A DNA stretch of 64,000 bases from Pontibacillus halophilus JSM 076056 = DSM 19796 (GTDB lineage: Bacteria > Bacillota > Bacilli > Bacillales > BH030062): assembly GCF_000425205.1 (NCBI RefSeq), contig NZ_AULI01000002.1:186001-250000 (forward strand), read 5' to 3'. Every line of letters begins with the position of its first letter. Position 1 is the first letter of the stretch. The position numbers and the translations under genes are program-made. This document shows positions 35,637 to 44,541 of this stretch, in pieces. Below the pieces are notes generated by a model. The model saw only the letters and a list, made by a program, of their open reading frames with translations, was not told where the DNA came from and made no database searches.

Positions 35637-35801
35637 CTATACCTCTGACAACCTTTTCTCCGCATGATCCAAGATTCGACGAATTTGACTAGCTATGTGT
35701 TTTGTTTCCTTATGATTTGGGGAATAGACTAACTCTTCTGTCAGAGAAGAGAGTTCTTGCTTTTCCTTTTCCGTAAGGACATAAATAAGTTCTTCTGCCA
35801 T
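35637..35801 (-). CDS. Small charged helical protein, 54 aa
   Basis: The product starts MAEELIYVLTEKEKQELSSL and ends IRRILDHAEKRLSEV; it is wholly hydrophilic, with a pattern of two or three amphipathic helices. A GGTGGTGG lies just before the ATG at 35799-35801. The function is unknown. The regular charge pattern and the ribosome binding site support a real gene, but without comparison this stays tentative. Confidence 0.55.
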   Translation of the reverse strand: MAEELIYVLTEKEKQELSSLTEELVYSPNHKETKHIASQIRRILDHAEKRLSEV

Positions 35802-35903
35802 GGTTCCACCACCTTATTCTGACACAATTATGTAGCTCTTCTTCCCAATCTAAATCACCAATTTCATCCTTACAACTTGCACCTAGTTCATTTGGGTGAG
35901 GGT

Positions 35904-35921
35904 ATTGAAACTGTTTTCATT
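35904..35921. promoter_or_regulatory. Orphan LacI/cre-like operator
   Basis: ATTGAAACTGTTTTCATT differs at two positions from the palindromes at 4526-4543 and 4595-4612. It lies about 100 bases upstream of the 54-aa protein gene and about 160 bases downstream of rlmL. The loss of the central CG makes binding less likely, but the match is striking. Confidence 0.35.
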
Positions 35922-36040
35922 ACTTTCATACACCGTCTAACAGTTATCGTTTTAGTATAAGATTGATTCACCCTCTAACTAAACACCTTTTACACATTAT
36001 AACAATCCGTTCAACTTTATTAGTAGAAACCCTTCTATTT

Positions 36041-36083
36041 GCAAAAAAACCCGGAGCCTCTGCCTTGCAGAAGTCCGGGTCGT
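36041..36083 (-). terminator. Terminator after rlmL
   Basis: The hairpin arms ACCCGGACTTCTGC / GCAGAGGCTCCGGGT are followed by TTTTTTTGC on the minus strand, directly after the rlmL stop. Confidence 0.88.
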
Positions 36084-36084
36084 A

Positions 36085-37218
36085 TTAAACGTGTTTTCCA
36101 AAGTATTGATAGTAAGCCGTTTCGATAAATCCGTTAAACAACTTCCTACGTTTTGATGCTTCTTGGCCATAGAGTTTCTCAAATTTATCGTTAGATGTAA
36201 TGACGTAGACACTCCAAGAAGGATGGTCTCTCATGATTTGTCCGAAATCACGATACATTTGCTCAACTGCTTCCTTATCCCCCATACGTTCTCCATAAGG
36301 TGGGTTTCCTACGATATAACCATTATGGCGTTTAGGGTTTAAGTCTTCAGCACGCATTTGCTTCCAAGTGATTAAATCTCCAAGACCAGCTTCTAGTGCG
36401 TTGTCCTTCGCGATTTGAATAAGTCGATGGTCAACGTCTGAGCCTGTTATATCAAGTGGCTGGTCATAATTTGCCTTATCCTCAGCTTCTTGAATTGCAT
36501 CTTCCCATAGGTTATAAGGAATAATATCCCACGCTTCGGAAGCGAACTCACGGTTGAATCCAGGTGCAATGTTCTGACCAATCAAGGCAGCTTCAATTGG
36601 GATGGTACCAGATCCACAGAACGGGTCAACAAATGGCTGGTCAGGCTTCCAGTTTGTCAATTGAACAAGCGCAGCTGCAAGGGTCTCTTTAATCGGCGCC
36701 TCCCCTTGTCCAGTTCGGTAACCACGCTTGTGAAGGCCGCTCCCACTTGTATCAAGCGTCAGACGAACAACGTCTTTATGAATGGCTACTTCAACACGAT
36801 GCGTTGGGCCAGATTCTTCAAGGTTATGAGCTAATCCATACTTTAGTTTCATCCGGTCTACGATGGCCTTCTTCGTAATGGATTGACAGTCTGGAACAGA
36901 ATAAAGCGTTGATTTCACAGACTTCCCTATAACAGGGATGGAACCATCCTCAGGAATGTAATCCTCCCATGGTAAAGCCTTTGTTCCTTCAAATAATTCG
37001 TCGAACGTTTTCGCTTCAAATTCCCCAATAAGCAGCTTGACACGGTCAGCGGTTCTTAGCCACATATTCGTACGGGGGATCGCACTAAGTGGTGCTTGGA
37101 ATTGAACACGCCCATTTTCTACGGTTAAGTCTTCATATCCGAGTTGTCTGACTTCGTTTGCAACGACAGATTCAAGTCCCATTGCAGTTGTTGCTACTAG
37201 TGTTACGTTTCTTAGCAT
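36085..37218 (-). CDS. rlmL: 23S rRNA guanine-N2 methyltransferase, THUMP-containing
   Basis: The 377-residue protein corresponds to B. subtilis YpsC. An N-terminal ferredoxin-like/THUMP region (residues about 45-155) is followed by a Rossmann methyltransferase domain with the active loop PFCGSGTIPIEAALIGQNIA and catalytic NPPY (IVGNPPYGERMG). It modifies a guanine in 23S rRNA. The ATG at 37216-37218 has AAGGAG eight bases upstream; a GTG at 37227 is possible. It lies after rnpB, as in B. subtilis. Confidence 0.93.
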   Translation of the reverse strand: MLRNVTLVATTAMGLESVVANEVRQLGYEDLTVENGRVQFQAPLSAIPRTNMWLRTADRVKLLIGEFEAKTFDELFEGTKALPWEDYIPEDGSIPVIGKSVKSTLYSVPDCQSITKKAIVDRMKLKYGLAHNLEESGPTHRVEVAIHKDVVRLTLDTSGSGLHKRGYRTGQGEAPIKETLAAALVQLTNWKPDQPFVDPFCGSGTIPIEAALIGQNIAPGFNREFASEAWDIIPYNLWEDAIQEAEDKANYDQPLDITGSDVDHRLIQIAKDNALEAGLGDLITWKQMRAEDLNPKRHNGYIVGNPPYGERMGDKEAVEQMYRDFGQIMRDHPSWSVYVITSNDKFEKLYGQEASKRRKLFNGFIETAYYQYFGKHV

Positions 37219-37471
37219 CCTGAGCACTCCTTACTCCTTCTTAATTGGGAAACGGCAATATGGAAATTCAGAATTCCTACCTGTACTAAATCGTACAAAA
37301 TTGACGTTCAAGATTCAAATTTCATCTGTATATGTAACGTATAGACCTTGTGAACATGCTGATTAAATGTGGGCAAGGTCTGATGAGTTGGTTGGATCGC
37401 CCATCACCAAGATCAATTAAGCATCTTAAAGTTATACTAGATTCAATAACTTCATAAGGCCTAGAAAAATA

Positions 37472-37510
37472 AAAACCCTTTCTAAGCATGCGCTTTAGAA
37501 AGGGGTTATA
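37472..37510 (-). terminator. Terminator of rnpB
   Basis: Arms CCCTTTCTAAAGCGC / GCTTAGAAAGGG with a TTTTTATTTT tail on the minus strand form a strong intrinsic terminator about 20 bases after the end of the RNase P RNA. The 240 bases between it and rlmL show no gene. Confidence 0.9.
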
Positions 37511-37525
37511 AACATCATAATGACC

Positions 37526-37925
37526 CGATGAATGCTTTGTAAGCCATGTTCTGTACCTTTGTACTGCAAACGGCGGTCAACCTCGTACTCCGGTGGTAAT
37601 CATCTATCTACAAGCATTGCTTGTCTTCCCCTTCAGTTCAGTTCCCTCAGGGAAGTGCCCCTACCTAATTTTGGGTTGCTCGCTCGTGGGGTTTACCTCG
37701 TTCCACTTCAATCGTTTCCGATTGAACTTCGTCACTGTGGCACTTTCAAAGTAGTCATGCCTTATCCTAAAGAGGACTTAGGCATTTTCCTTGCCGTAAG
37801 CATGTAACATGCTCCCCTGACTTATGGTTTCGTCAAGCACGAACACTACAGACGTCTCAGTCTGTGCGAGCATGGACTTTCCTCTCTGTGCGAAACGCAC
37901 AAAGCGATTACCCAAGCATTCATCG
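37526..37925 (-). ncRNA. rnpB: RNase P RNA, B (Bacillus) type
   Basis: This is the catalytic RNA of ribonuclease P, which trims tRNA 5' ends. On the minus strand it shows the universally conserved GAGGAAAGTCCATGCTCGCA, then AGTGCCACAGTGACGAAGT, GGTAAACCCCACGAGCGAG, and the 3' ACATGGCTTACA. The ends pair (GAATGCTTGGG with ACAAAGCATTC), so they are placed within a few bases. The length of about 400 is normal for B type. It lies between gpsB and rlmL, the B. subtilis order. Confidence 0.95.
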
Positions 37926-38037
37926 ACAGCTTTAATATCATACATTATTTAAAGAAATAAGTCAATACCTTGTCTCAATCTCTACAACCTACTCTAACAT
38001 ACTTGACCACGCTAACCAAAGGCAATAGATGGAAGAC

Positions 38038-38388
38038 CTACTCATCTGCGTATTTCTTACCAAATACCGCCTTTTCTAAGTTAGACAATCGCTTTAAGAT
38101 GTCATAGTTTGCTTGGCCACCAGTTCCAGTTGAAGAAGCTGGTTGCGAAGCAGAAGTCGCCTTTCTCGTACGTGACGAGTATTGCTGGGTTTGAGCGAAG
38201 TCCCCTTGTTTCTTCAAGCGGGTAACCTCTTGCTTTAATCGATCGATTTCTTGATAGAAGGCTTCATAATCTTGAATGACCGTGTCCAGAAACTGATCGA
38301 CCTCTTCTTGATTATAGCCCCGAATACCTGTTTTAAATTCTTTGTCAAGGATGTCCTTACCAGATAATTGAATCTGTTCTAATCCCAT
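38038..38388 (-). CDS. gpsB: Cell division protein GpsB
   Basis: GpsB is a DivIVA-like cytoplasmic protein that moves between septum and side wall and binds class A PBPs. The 116-residue product has the N-terminal membrane-binding domain (FKTGIRGYNQEEVDQFLDTV), a short coiled coil (RLKQEVTRLKKQ), a Ser/Thr/Ala-rich linker, and the C-terminal trimerising segment YDILKRLSNLEKAVFGKKY. The ATG at 38386-38388 with GAGGTGA upstream is correct; a longer in-frame reading is not. Its partner PBP is encoded nearby at 46356. Confidence 0.95.
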   Translation of the reverse strand: MGLEQIQLSGKDILDKEFKTGIRGYNQEEVDQFLDTVIQDYEAFYQEIDRLKQEVTRLKKQGDFAQTQQYSSRTRKATSASQPASSTGTGGQANYDILKRLSNLEKAVFGKKYADE

Positions 38389-38462
38389 TCCATTCACCTC
38401 AGGTCCTGCATTTGTTCTTCTTATTTTTTCAGATTGTGGTCCATCTGTCAATTTATTCTCGA

Positions 38463-39029
38463 TTAGTCCGCCCAGTAGTCAGGATTCTCCATTTGGAGCT
38501 GTTCTACTGTCTCTTGTAAATCCAATGGAGTGATGATGTAGATGGGATAATCGTGCGTTTCGGCATAATGCTTCGCTTTCTCTACAATAAATGAAGGACT
38601 TCCTTTCGTATCTTCATCGAAGAGTACAAGCATAGCCTCGCTCTTCTCAAGAAACCATTGGTCCTTTGCTTTAAACTGGTAAGCTCCTTCATACTCTTTG
38701 TTATATAGAGGTTGATAGAAGTCTGCCAGTTCGATCATCATGAGGTATTGTTCTTGTTGGGGTTCTGGCCATCTGCTTTCTTGATTAAGGAACGGTGGGA
38801 AAATACCAAGCTGAATCTCATAGCCTTCTTCCTTCAAATCAAGGATAACTTCACCAGTCCAAAGTTCTACCCCAGCTTGTCCAGAGATTAACACCCATTC
38901 TAGGCCATCTTCAATCATTGGAAGGAGTCGGCGACGGAGTGTCTCTTTCACGAATACAATCCGTTCATCATCTTGTTTAAAGATGCCCATCTCCATTGGT
39001 TTATACCCTGTAACTGTAATGACTTTCAT
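38463..39029 (-). CDS. ypsA: YpsA (DUF1273, SLOG superfamily)
   Basis: The 188-residue protein begins VITVTGYKPMEMGIF and carries the SLOG-type glycine site WVLISGQAGVELWTGEVILD, then PPFLNQESRWPEPQQEQYLM and LVLFDEDTKGSPSFIVEKAK. YpsA is encoded next to GpsB in Firmicutes and affects cell division in B. subtilis; a nucleotide-binding role is expected from the fold. It is followed 74 bases later by gpsB, the conserved order. Confidence 0.93.
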   Translation of the reverse strand: MKVITVTGYKPMEMGIFKQDDERIVFVKETLRRRLLPMIEDGLEWVLISGQAGVELWTGEVILDLKEEGYEIQLGIFPPFLNQESRWPEPQQEQYLMMIELADFYQPLYNKEYEGAYQFKAKDQWFLEKSEAMLVLFDEDTKGSPSFIVEKAKHYAETHDYPIYIITPLDLQETVEQLQMENPDYWAD

Positions 39030-39078
39030 ACTACCCCTCCGCCTATGTAGAGCCGGCTAGTAGCCAGCCCGCGTTCAA

Positions 39079-39480
39079 TTATCGTTTGCATCCACATGAA
39101 TGACCCATACCCATTGGACCGGATTGAGCACCAGCAACCATATTGCCGTTCCCCATTCCATTTCCATTAGGTCCAGTTGACGCACCCATCACTTGGTTCC
39201 CCATCCCTTGAGGTCCCATGCCCATCATTGGGTTGTAGCCCTGAGGCGCTGTAGGTCCCATGTTCATATTTTGCTGTGAGTACTGGTTTACATTCGACTG
39301 AGTCTGAGGATAGTAGTCTTTGTTCACTGTGTTGAAGTGATTCACGTTTGTTGTGTGTGTAGGATAGACATTGTTGACTTCCTTCTGATAGAAGCTGTGA
39401 TTCACACAGTGTTTTGTAGGATAAACATTGGTTTGTGCAGGGCTGACCATACTCGGCATTCCACAATGTTTCTTGTGCAT
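39079..39480 (-). CDS. cotD: CotD-like spore coat protein, Met/Gly/Asn-rich
   Basis: The first 75 residues have the CotD pattern: Cys/His-rich start (MHKKHCGMPSMVSPAQTNVY), then HCVNHSFYQKEVNNVYPTHT and TNVNHFNTVNKDYYPQTQSN. The rest (about 60 residues) is Met-, Gly- and Asn-rich and ends in HSCGCKR. CotD is an inner spore coat protein made late in the mother cell. The ATG at 39478-39480 has AAGGAG seven bases upstream. Its place before ypsA is as in B. subtilis. The long Met/Gly tail is not in B. subtilis CotD. Confidence 0.85.
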   Translation of the reverse strand: MHKKHCGMPSMVSPAQTNVYPTKHCVNHSFYQKEVNNVYPTHTTNVNHFNTVNKDYYPQTQSNVNQYSQQNMNMGPTAPQGYNPMMGMGPQGMGNQVMGASTGPNGNGMGNGNMVAGAQSGPMGMGHSCGCKR

Positions 39481-39620
39481 GTTCATTCTCCTTTCATATC
39501 TTAAGGTCACTAATAACCTATGTAAAAGGAGAGAGACATGTACTAGTACAGCTACCTATTTTAGACAATATCCCGCCTAAAACCTCAAGAAACCGCCTAA
39601 GACACTAGGCGGTTTCAACA

Positions 39621-40028
39621 TTATTCTCTGTCTTTAGGAAGATCCGATGGTGCAAATGAGAATGGAAGCAACTCATTCATGCGAAACTCCTTAACATCTC
39701 CATGAAGATTCGTTGTATAGATTGGCGTATCAGCTTTAAAGAATTCACTCATGACTTGTCGGCAAGAACCACATGGTGGGACAGGACGGTCTGTATCTGC
39801 CACAACAGCAATGTTTGTAAATTCCGTATCCCCTTCAGATACTGCTTTAAAGATGGCGACGCGTTCGGCGCAACAAGTAACTGGGTAAGCAGCGTTCTCA
39901 ATGTTACTTCCTATGTACACGTTCCCGGACTTCGTTTGAACGGCTGCACCTACTGGGAATTTAGAATAAGGTACATAAGCTACCTCTCTTGCTCGCTTTG
40001 CTTCTTGAATGAGTTCACTTTGATTCAT
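39621..40028 (-). CDS. cdd: Cytidine deaminase
   Basis: Cdd converts cytidine or deoxycytidine to uridine or deoxyuridine in pyrimidine salvage. The 135-residue product has the zinc site TCCAERVAIFKAV (catalytic Glu after the first Cys) and PCGSCRQVM, with the substrate strand PVGAAVQTKSGNVYIGSNIE. The ATG at 40026-40028 follows AAAGGATG. It is monocistronic here; in B. subtilis cdd sits with era, so the location is different. The gene is divergent from the RND-type exporter. Confidence 0.95.
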   Translation of the reverse strand: MNQSELIQEAKRAREVAYVPYSKFPVGAAVQTKSGNVYIGSNIENAAYPVTCCAERVAIFKAVSEGDTEFTNIAVVADTDRPVPPCGSCRQVMSEFFKADTPIYTTNLHGDVKEFRMNELLPFSFAPSDLPKDRE

Positions 40029-40215
40029 CGAGAACATCCTTTCCGTGGGTAAATGGATAATAAGTATATGAGACAATACCGCTCTTGTAAAGACTTTATT
40101 GAGATTATCAAGGTTTTATGTTTTTTGATAACGGGCATATTGTGAATTGACCCATCTTCGGTCGTCAGCTATGTTTAATATAGTAAAATACTTTTAATTA
40201 AGGAGGCATGATGCC

Positions 40216-43200
40216 TTGAACTGGATAATCCGCTATCGAAAGATGGTCTGGGTGTTCATTACGTTACTCGTGTTAACAGGAATCTTTACATATCTTCAAC
40301 TTCCTAAACGAGAAATACCAGAGATTAACGTAAATGTTGCATCCATCACTACATCATACCCAGGAGCTACTCCACAGGAGATAGAACAATCGATTACAAC
40401 TCCGTTAGAGAATGAAATTGAGGGGATTAACGGGATTGATTCCTATCAATCCGCATCCACAACCGGATTTTCTTCTTTAACAGTTACGTTAGAAGGCGGT
40501 GTAGATACTAACACTACCTATTCGAAGATTCGGCAAGCCGTTTCAGACGTGTCGAGGACATTCCCTGAAAACGCAAACGATTCAAACGTTGAAACAGACC
40601 TACAAGCTTCTGCCGTTGCATCCTATCATTTACAAGCAGAAAACCACGAAGAACTTTATAACCTTCAGGATGAGGTAGAGCTTTGGAAAGAACAACTTGA
40701 ATCCATCGGCGACGTTGACTATGTTCAAGTAAAAGGATTACCAAGTGAAGAATTACTTGTCAATCTAGATCTTGAACAATTGAATGAAAATGCCATAAAT
40801 CCAGGGAATGTGATTGATGCAATCAATCAAGAGTTAAAGCCTGGCGCAATTGGAACAGTTGAACAGAATGATCAACGCTATCAGCTTCTTATAAAGAAAG
40901 CTTCGGATTGGCAACAATTAGAAGATCTTTCTGTTGGTAAGAATGGAGAAGGTGAGTCAGTTCGTCTTGGAGATATTGGAAGCATCTCCCTCACATTGAA
41001 AGATGAAGAGGACATCATTACCTATAAAGAAAAGCCTTCTTTATCTTTAACGGTATTAGCTAAAGAAGGAGTGAATATCTCTGCACTTCAGGATGAGATT
41101 ACAACTAAAGTAGATGAGTTATCTTCAGAACTCCCTGAATCCATATCAGTCGAACAATTCTACACACAAAGTACGATTATTGAAGAAGTCTTTACAAACT
41201 TACTCTCATCATTTGGTTTTTCTTTATTAGCCGTACTTGTCGTCATGTTGTTAGGTTTACCAGTTTCTTCTGCGATACTCGTGGCAATTGCAATTCCAAT
41301 CTCTGTTCTCGTTGGTTTAATACCGTTACCTTACACAGGCGTCGATTTGAATCAAATCTCGATAATTGGAATTATTATCGCAATCGGAATCTTAGTCGAT
41401 GACGCAATTGTTGTAAACGATAATATCCAACGCAGGTATCAACTTGGTGACAACGCCCTTCAGGGGGTCATACAAGGTGTCAAAGAAGTACGTTTGTCGA
41501 TCTTTACATCGACACTTATGATTGTATTTAGCTTCTTCCCGCTTACTTTCTTATCTGGTACGAACGGTGATTTCATTCGCGCCTTGCCGATGACACTCAT
41601 TTGTACCATTATCGCATCAACCATTCTTTCTCTCACGCTCATCCCAACGGTTCAATACGGGAGAAAGAAACGAAATAAGAAAATGAACAGTGAAGGTAAA
41701 GTTGGATTATTAGGAGGATTGTTCCAGAAGCTTGAGACAGGATATGCAGACTCAGTCTTGCCGAAAGTAAGTAAACGTCCCGTTATCTTCGGCGTAAGCG
41801 GAATACTCTTATGTGTAGCTTTATTATTCCTAGCGACTCGCATTCCATTTGAGTTCTTCCCAGAAGCAGATCGTCAAGAAGTAACAGTATCCGTCACTTA
41901 TTCTCAGGAAACTCCTATTGAGAAGACCACTGAGCAGTTGCAAACTATGGAACAGTACATTCAGGAAGAGACAGACAAGATTACAGAAACAGCTGTATTT
42001 GCTGGGAATGGAATGCCTGCTTTATTTAGTTCTGGATTAGAACGAACTGGCGAGTATACAGGACAATTACTCGTCCGCGTTGACAAAGACAAAACGAGCG
42101 CCAGTTCATTTATTGATGAGTGGGAGCCTAAACTTCGTGACGAGTTCAAAGACGCTGAAATCTTTCTAGAAACAATCGTTTCTGGTCCACCTCCGAGCCC
42201 ACCCGTGGAAGTACAAATTCAAGGACCAGAACTTGATCAATTGCTTTCTATTGCAAGAGATTTAAAGGGTGATTTAGAAGGAATTTCAACATCAAACTTG
42301 GTCACATTAAATATGAATAACGAACAACCAGCTCTTCAGTATACGTTAGATCGTGACTTTATGGCTGAGAATTCCATATCGCTTCAGTCTGTTACAAGTC
42401 AGTTGCAAATCGCCAACACGGGCATCCCACTATCTACAATTGACACGGGCTCTGAGCAACTGCCTATGCGCCTATTAGTGGATGATGGTGATTCAGATGG
42501 TCTTGATTTGAGCGAGTTAACAGTCGTCTCAAGTGCACAAAGTCAGTCAGGTCCACCAACAACGTATACACTTGATGAATTTATTTCAACTGAAGAAACA
42601 AATCAAGTTGGTACAATTCCTCACGTGGATGGGGAGCGCACGATTACGCTTCGTGCTTATGGAGAAGAAGGTTCCACCTTCCAATCTGACGCAGCAGACA
42701 CCGTCGATGCCTTTGAAGAATCTTTACCAGAGGATTATGCGTTTACGCAAAGTGGTCAAAGTGATGCAGCAACAGAATTCTTTATTGAGGTATCGAAGCT
42801 ATTCTTGATTGTCTTGTTCCTCATTTACTTAGTAATTGCGGTACAGTTCAACTCCCTGCTTATGCCGTTCCTTATTACCGCTACTGTATTCCTTGCCATT
42901 ACAGGAGCCATTGTCGGACTATTTGTCTTCCAAGAACCACTTAGCTTCTTAGCTGTTCTTGGCATCGTCTCCTTATCAGGAATCGTAGTACGGAACTCTG
43001 TTATTCTCGTCGAGTTTACAGAACAAAATCTTAAGCAGTCTATGGCGGTTGAGGAAGCCATTAAGGAAGCTGGACGAACGCGTATTCGTCCAATCGTTCT
43101 GACGACGCTAACGTCCATTGCAGCACTTGTTCCAATTATCTTTAGCGGCGATCAGCTATTCCAACCTCTAGCCGTATCCATTGTAGCTGGATTAGCATTC

Positions 43201-43293
43201 TCAACATTGTTAACTCTGCTACTGCTCCCAGCCTTTTATTTAATCCTTTATAAGGTAACGGGCAGACACAAAAAGGAGCAACCATCAAGCTAA
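40216..43293 (+). CDS. RND superfamily exporter (AcrB/MMPL-like)
   Basis: The 1025-residue protein is a proton-driven exporter. It has TM1 (residues about 10-30), two large extracytoplasmic portions, and two blocks of membrane helices (about 330-480 and 850-1010). GILVDDAIVVNDNIQRRY is RND TM4, and RTRIRPIVLTTLTSIAALVP is the matching second-half motif. The start is TTG at 40216 behind AAGGAGG. B. subtilis SwrC is a related family member of similar length. No membrane-fusion partner is encoded beside it. It is monocistronic with its own terminator. Confidence 0.93.
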   Translation: MNWIIRYRKMVWVFITLLVLTGIFTYLQLPKREIPEINVNVASITTSYPGATPQEIEQSITTPLENEIEGINGIDSYQSASTTGFSSLTVTLEGGVDTNTTYSKIRQAVSDVSRTFPENANDSNVETDLQASAVASYHLQAENHEELYNLQDEVELWKEQLESIGDVDYVQVKGLPSEELLVNLDLEQLNENAINPGNVIDAINQELKPGAIGTVEQNDQRYQLLIKKASDWQQLEDLSVGKNGEGESVRLGDIGSISLTLKDEEDIITYKEKPSLSLTVLAKEGVNISALQDEITTKVDELSSELPESISVEQFYTQSTIIEEVFTNLLSSFGFSLLAVLVVMLLGLPVSSAILVAIAIPISVLVGLIPLPYTGVDLNQISIIGIIIAIGILVDDAIVVNDNIQRRYQLGDNALQGVIQGVKEVRLSIFTSTLMIVFSFFPLTFLSGTNGDFIRALPMTLICTIIASTILSLTLIPTVQYGRKKRNKKMNSEGKVGLLGGLFQKLETGYADSVLPKVSKRPVIFGVSGILLCVALLFLATRIPFEFFPEADRQEVTVSVTYSQETPIEKTTEQLQTMEQYIQEETDKITETAVFAGNGMPALFSSGLERTGEYTGQLLVRVDKDKTSASSFIDEWEPKLRDEFKDAEIFLETIVSGPPPSPPVEVQIQGPELDQLLSIARDLKGDLEGISTSNLVTLNMNNEQPALQYTLDRDFMAENSISLQSVTSQLQIANTGIPLSTIDTGSEQLPMRLLVDDGDSDGLDLSELTVVSSAQSQSGPPTTYTLDEFISTEETNQVGTIPHVDGERTITLRAYGEEGSTFQSDAADTVDAFEESLPEDYAFTQSGQSDAATEFFIEVSKLFLIVLFLIYLVIAVQFNSLLMPFLITATVFLAITGAIVGLFVFQEPLSFLAVLGIVSLSGIVVRNSVILVEFTEQNLKQSMAVEEAIKEAGRTRIRPIVLTTLTSIAALVPIIFSGDQLFQPLAVSIVAGLAFSTLLTLLLLPAFYLILYKVTGRHKKEQPSS

Positions 43294-43308
43294 ATCACAT
43301 TGTTTAAC

Positions 43309-43343
43309 AGACCAAATCTTAAGATTTGGTCTGTTTTTTTTTG
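43309..43343 (+). terminator. Terminator after RND exporter gene
   Basis: Arms CAGACCAAATCTTAA / TTAAGATTTGGTCTG are followed by TTTTTTTTT, a strong intrinsic terminator. Confidence 0.9.
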
Positions 43344-43442
43344 AGTTCTTCCTTTCCACGGCATGTCAGGAAAACTGGTTTCATTTAACGTTCATGAAAC
43401 GGCCTCACTTTCCAAAAGCTAAACTTGAAAGGGGTGGAAAGA

Positions 43443-43583
43443 ATGGGCAGAGGCAAAGGATATGAAGTTAAACGTCAAGATCATGAACATGAAAAACCAC
43501 TGACAGCCAAACGGTTTGCAGAAATCGGGGAACAAAAGCCGTCGAACATGCATTCGAAAAAAGGCGGAGCCATCAAAGAATAA
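43443..43583 (+). CDS. Small basic hydrophilic protein, 46 aa
   Basis: The product begins MGRGKGYEVKRQDHEHEKPL and ends with a basic segment, NMHSKKGGAIKE. It is Lys-, Gly- and His-rich with no hydrophobic helix. The ATG has AAAGGGGTGGAA upstream. It is perhaps a spore-associated or nucleic-acid-binding peptide, given the spore genes around it, but I do not recognise it. A hairpin follows at 43607-43634. Confidence 0.55.
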   Translation: MGRGKGYEVKRQDHEHEKPLTAKRFAEIGEQKPSNMHSKKGGAIKE

Positions 43584-43599
43584 ACAATGTTTTCCTTAT

Positions 43600-43634
43600 A
43601 CAAAAAAAACAGGGGTCTATTGATTAGACCCCTG
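43600..43634. terminator. Terminator between convergent small gene and yppE
   Basis: Arms ACAGGGGTCTA / TAGACCCCTGT lie between the two convergent genes. On the minus strand the hairpin ends in TTTTTTTTG, so it mainly serves yppE, whose stop codon lies inside the stem. Confidence 0.85.
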
Positions 43635-44006
43635 TACCTCTACATATTTATCAAGCACTTGATTCACAACATAATGAATCGATTGATACAATTCCATATA
43701 CCGCTTTTTCGGTACATCTATATAGTAACTATGAAGAATAACAAGCTCCATGTTCTCTTTCGTATTCTTTATTTGCGGCGGGTATACGGGCCCACCCGGA
43801 TAAGCAGCCAGAAATTCCTCTACTGCCCCAGCCCATCTATTGTTCAAATCAAATATTGGATTCGTCTCTTCTTTCATGTAAGTAAAAAATGTTCGGTCAT
43901 TTACCTCAGGTTTCCCTTCCTGTGAAAAAAACCGGTCATATAATGTGTCTACTTGTTCTTTCATTTCTAAGCTCAACTGTTGTACTGTAGATTCCAAACC
44001 GTTCAC
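43617..44006 (-). CDS. yppE: YppE family protein (DUF1798)
   Basis: The 129-residue protein matches YppE, a four-helix bundle of unknown function: DRTFFTYMKEETNPIFDLNN, then RWAGAVEEFLAAYPG and the helix MELVILHSYYIDVPKKRYME. It is followed directly by a hairpin. The preceding gene on the same strand encodes a coiled-coil protein 33 bases away. yppE lies near recU and sspM in B. subtilis as well. Confidence 0.82.
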   Translation of the reverse strand: MNGLESTVQQLSLEMKEQVDTLYDRFFSQEGKPEVNDRTFFTYMKEETNPIFDLNNRWAGAVEEFLAAYPGGPVYPPQIKNTKENMELVILHSYYIDVPKKRYMELYQSIHYVVNQVLDKYVEVQGSNQ

Positions 44007-44039
44007 CCTTTCCCCTCTTACTTTAACACGAGGGATGGG

Positions 44040-44360
44040 TTACCTTCTACGCTTTCCGAAAAAACCGTTCCAAAATGAACCCTTCTTTCTTGAAGGTGTT
44101 GATTGATACCTGTGGTGAATCTTTTGCTCGTCTTTGATTTGTTTCAGTCGCTCGTTCATTTTGTACAACTCTTCTTGAAGCTGATCGATTTCCTGTCTAT
44201 GGGAGAGGACCATGGTGAGCACTACTTCATCAGCCTTCTTGGCGACCTTGTCTTCTACCAACTGAACGCGATCCATAACTTCTACCCAGGCCTTCTCAAA
44301 TTCCCTCTTAGAAATTCCACGTTCTGCTGTTACACCAATTTGCTTTGCCGCAAGCCCCAT
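44040..44360 (-). CDS. Coiled-coil protein of unknown function
   Basis: The 106-residue product starts MGLAAKQIGVTAERGISKRE; that segment might bind a nucleic acid or partner. A long coiled coil follows (DRVQLVEDKVAKKADEVVLT, then HRQEIDQLQEELYKMNERLK). It ends in a strongly basic tail (SRKKGSFWNGFFGKRRR). The ATG at 44358-44360 is chosen; the extension to 44384 has no site of its own. The gene is in the yppE position cluster but I do not recognise a named homologue. Confidence 0.6.
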   Translation of the reverse strand: MGLAAKQIGVTAERGISKREFEKAWVEVMDRVQLVEDKVAKKADEVVLTMVLSHRQEIDQLQEELYKMNERLKQIKDEQKIHHRYQSTPSRKKGSFWNGFFGKRRR

Positions 44361-44541
44361 TTGGACCCCTCCTATTGTCGTCATTGACTATACTTTTTCT
44401 GCTTAAATAATGAACTTCCTTCACGTCCGACAAAACTAGAACCAAACCGCCAAAGTAAGTCGTTTACCCCTACTTTTCATCAAATGTGTAGAATGAAAGG
44501 CCAAAGAACCACGCACACTAAGCTTATAGGAGGGATTACTT

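Noticed and set aside
37532-37807. Plus-strand 91-codon frame over the RNase P RNA
   Set aside because: The DNA is clearly rnpB on the other strand; the frame is chance.
39167-39466. Second frame over cotD on the same strand
   Set aside because: Composition follows from the CotD repeats; the CotD frame has the family motifs and a ribosome site.
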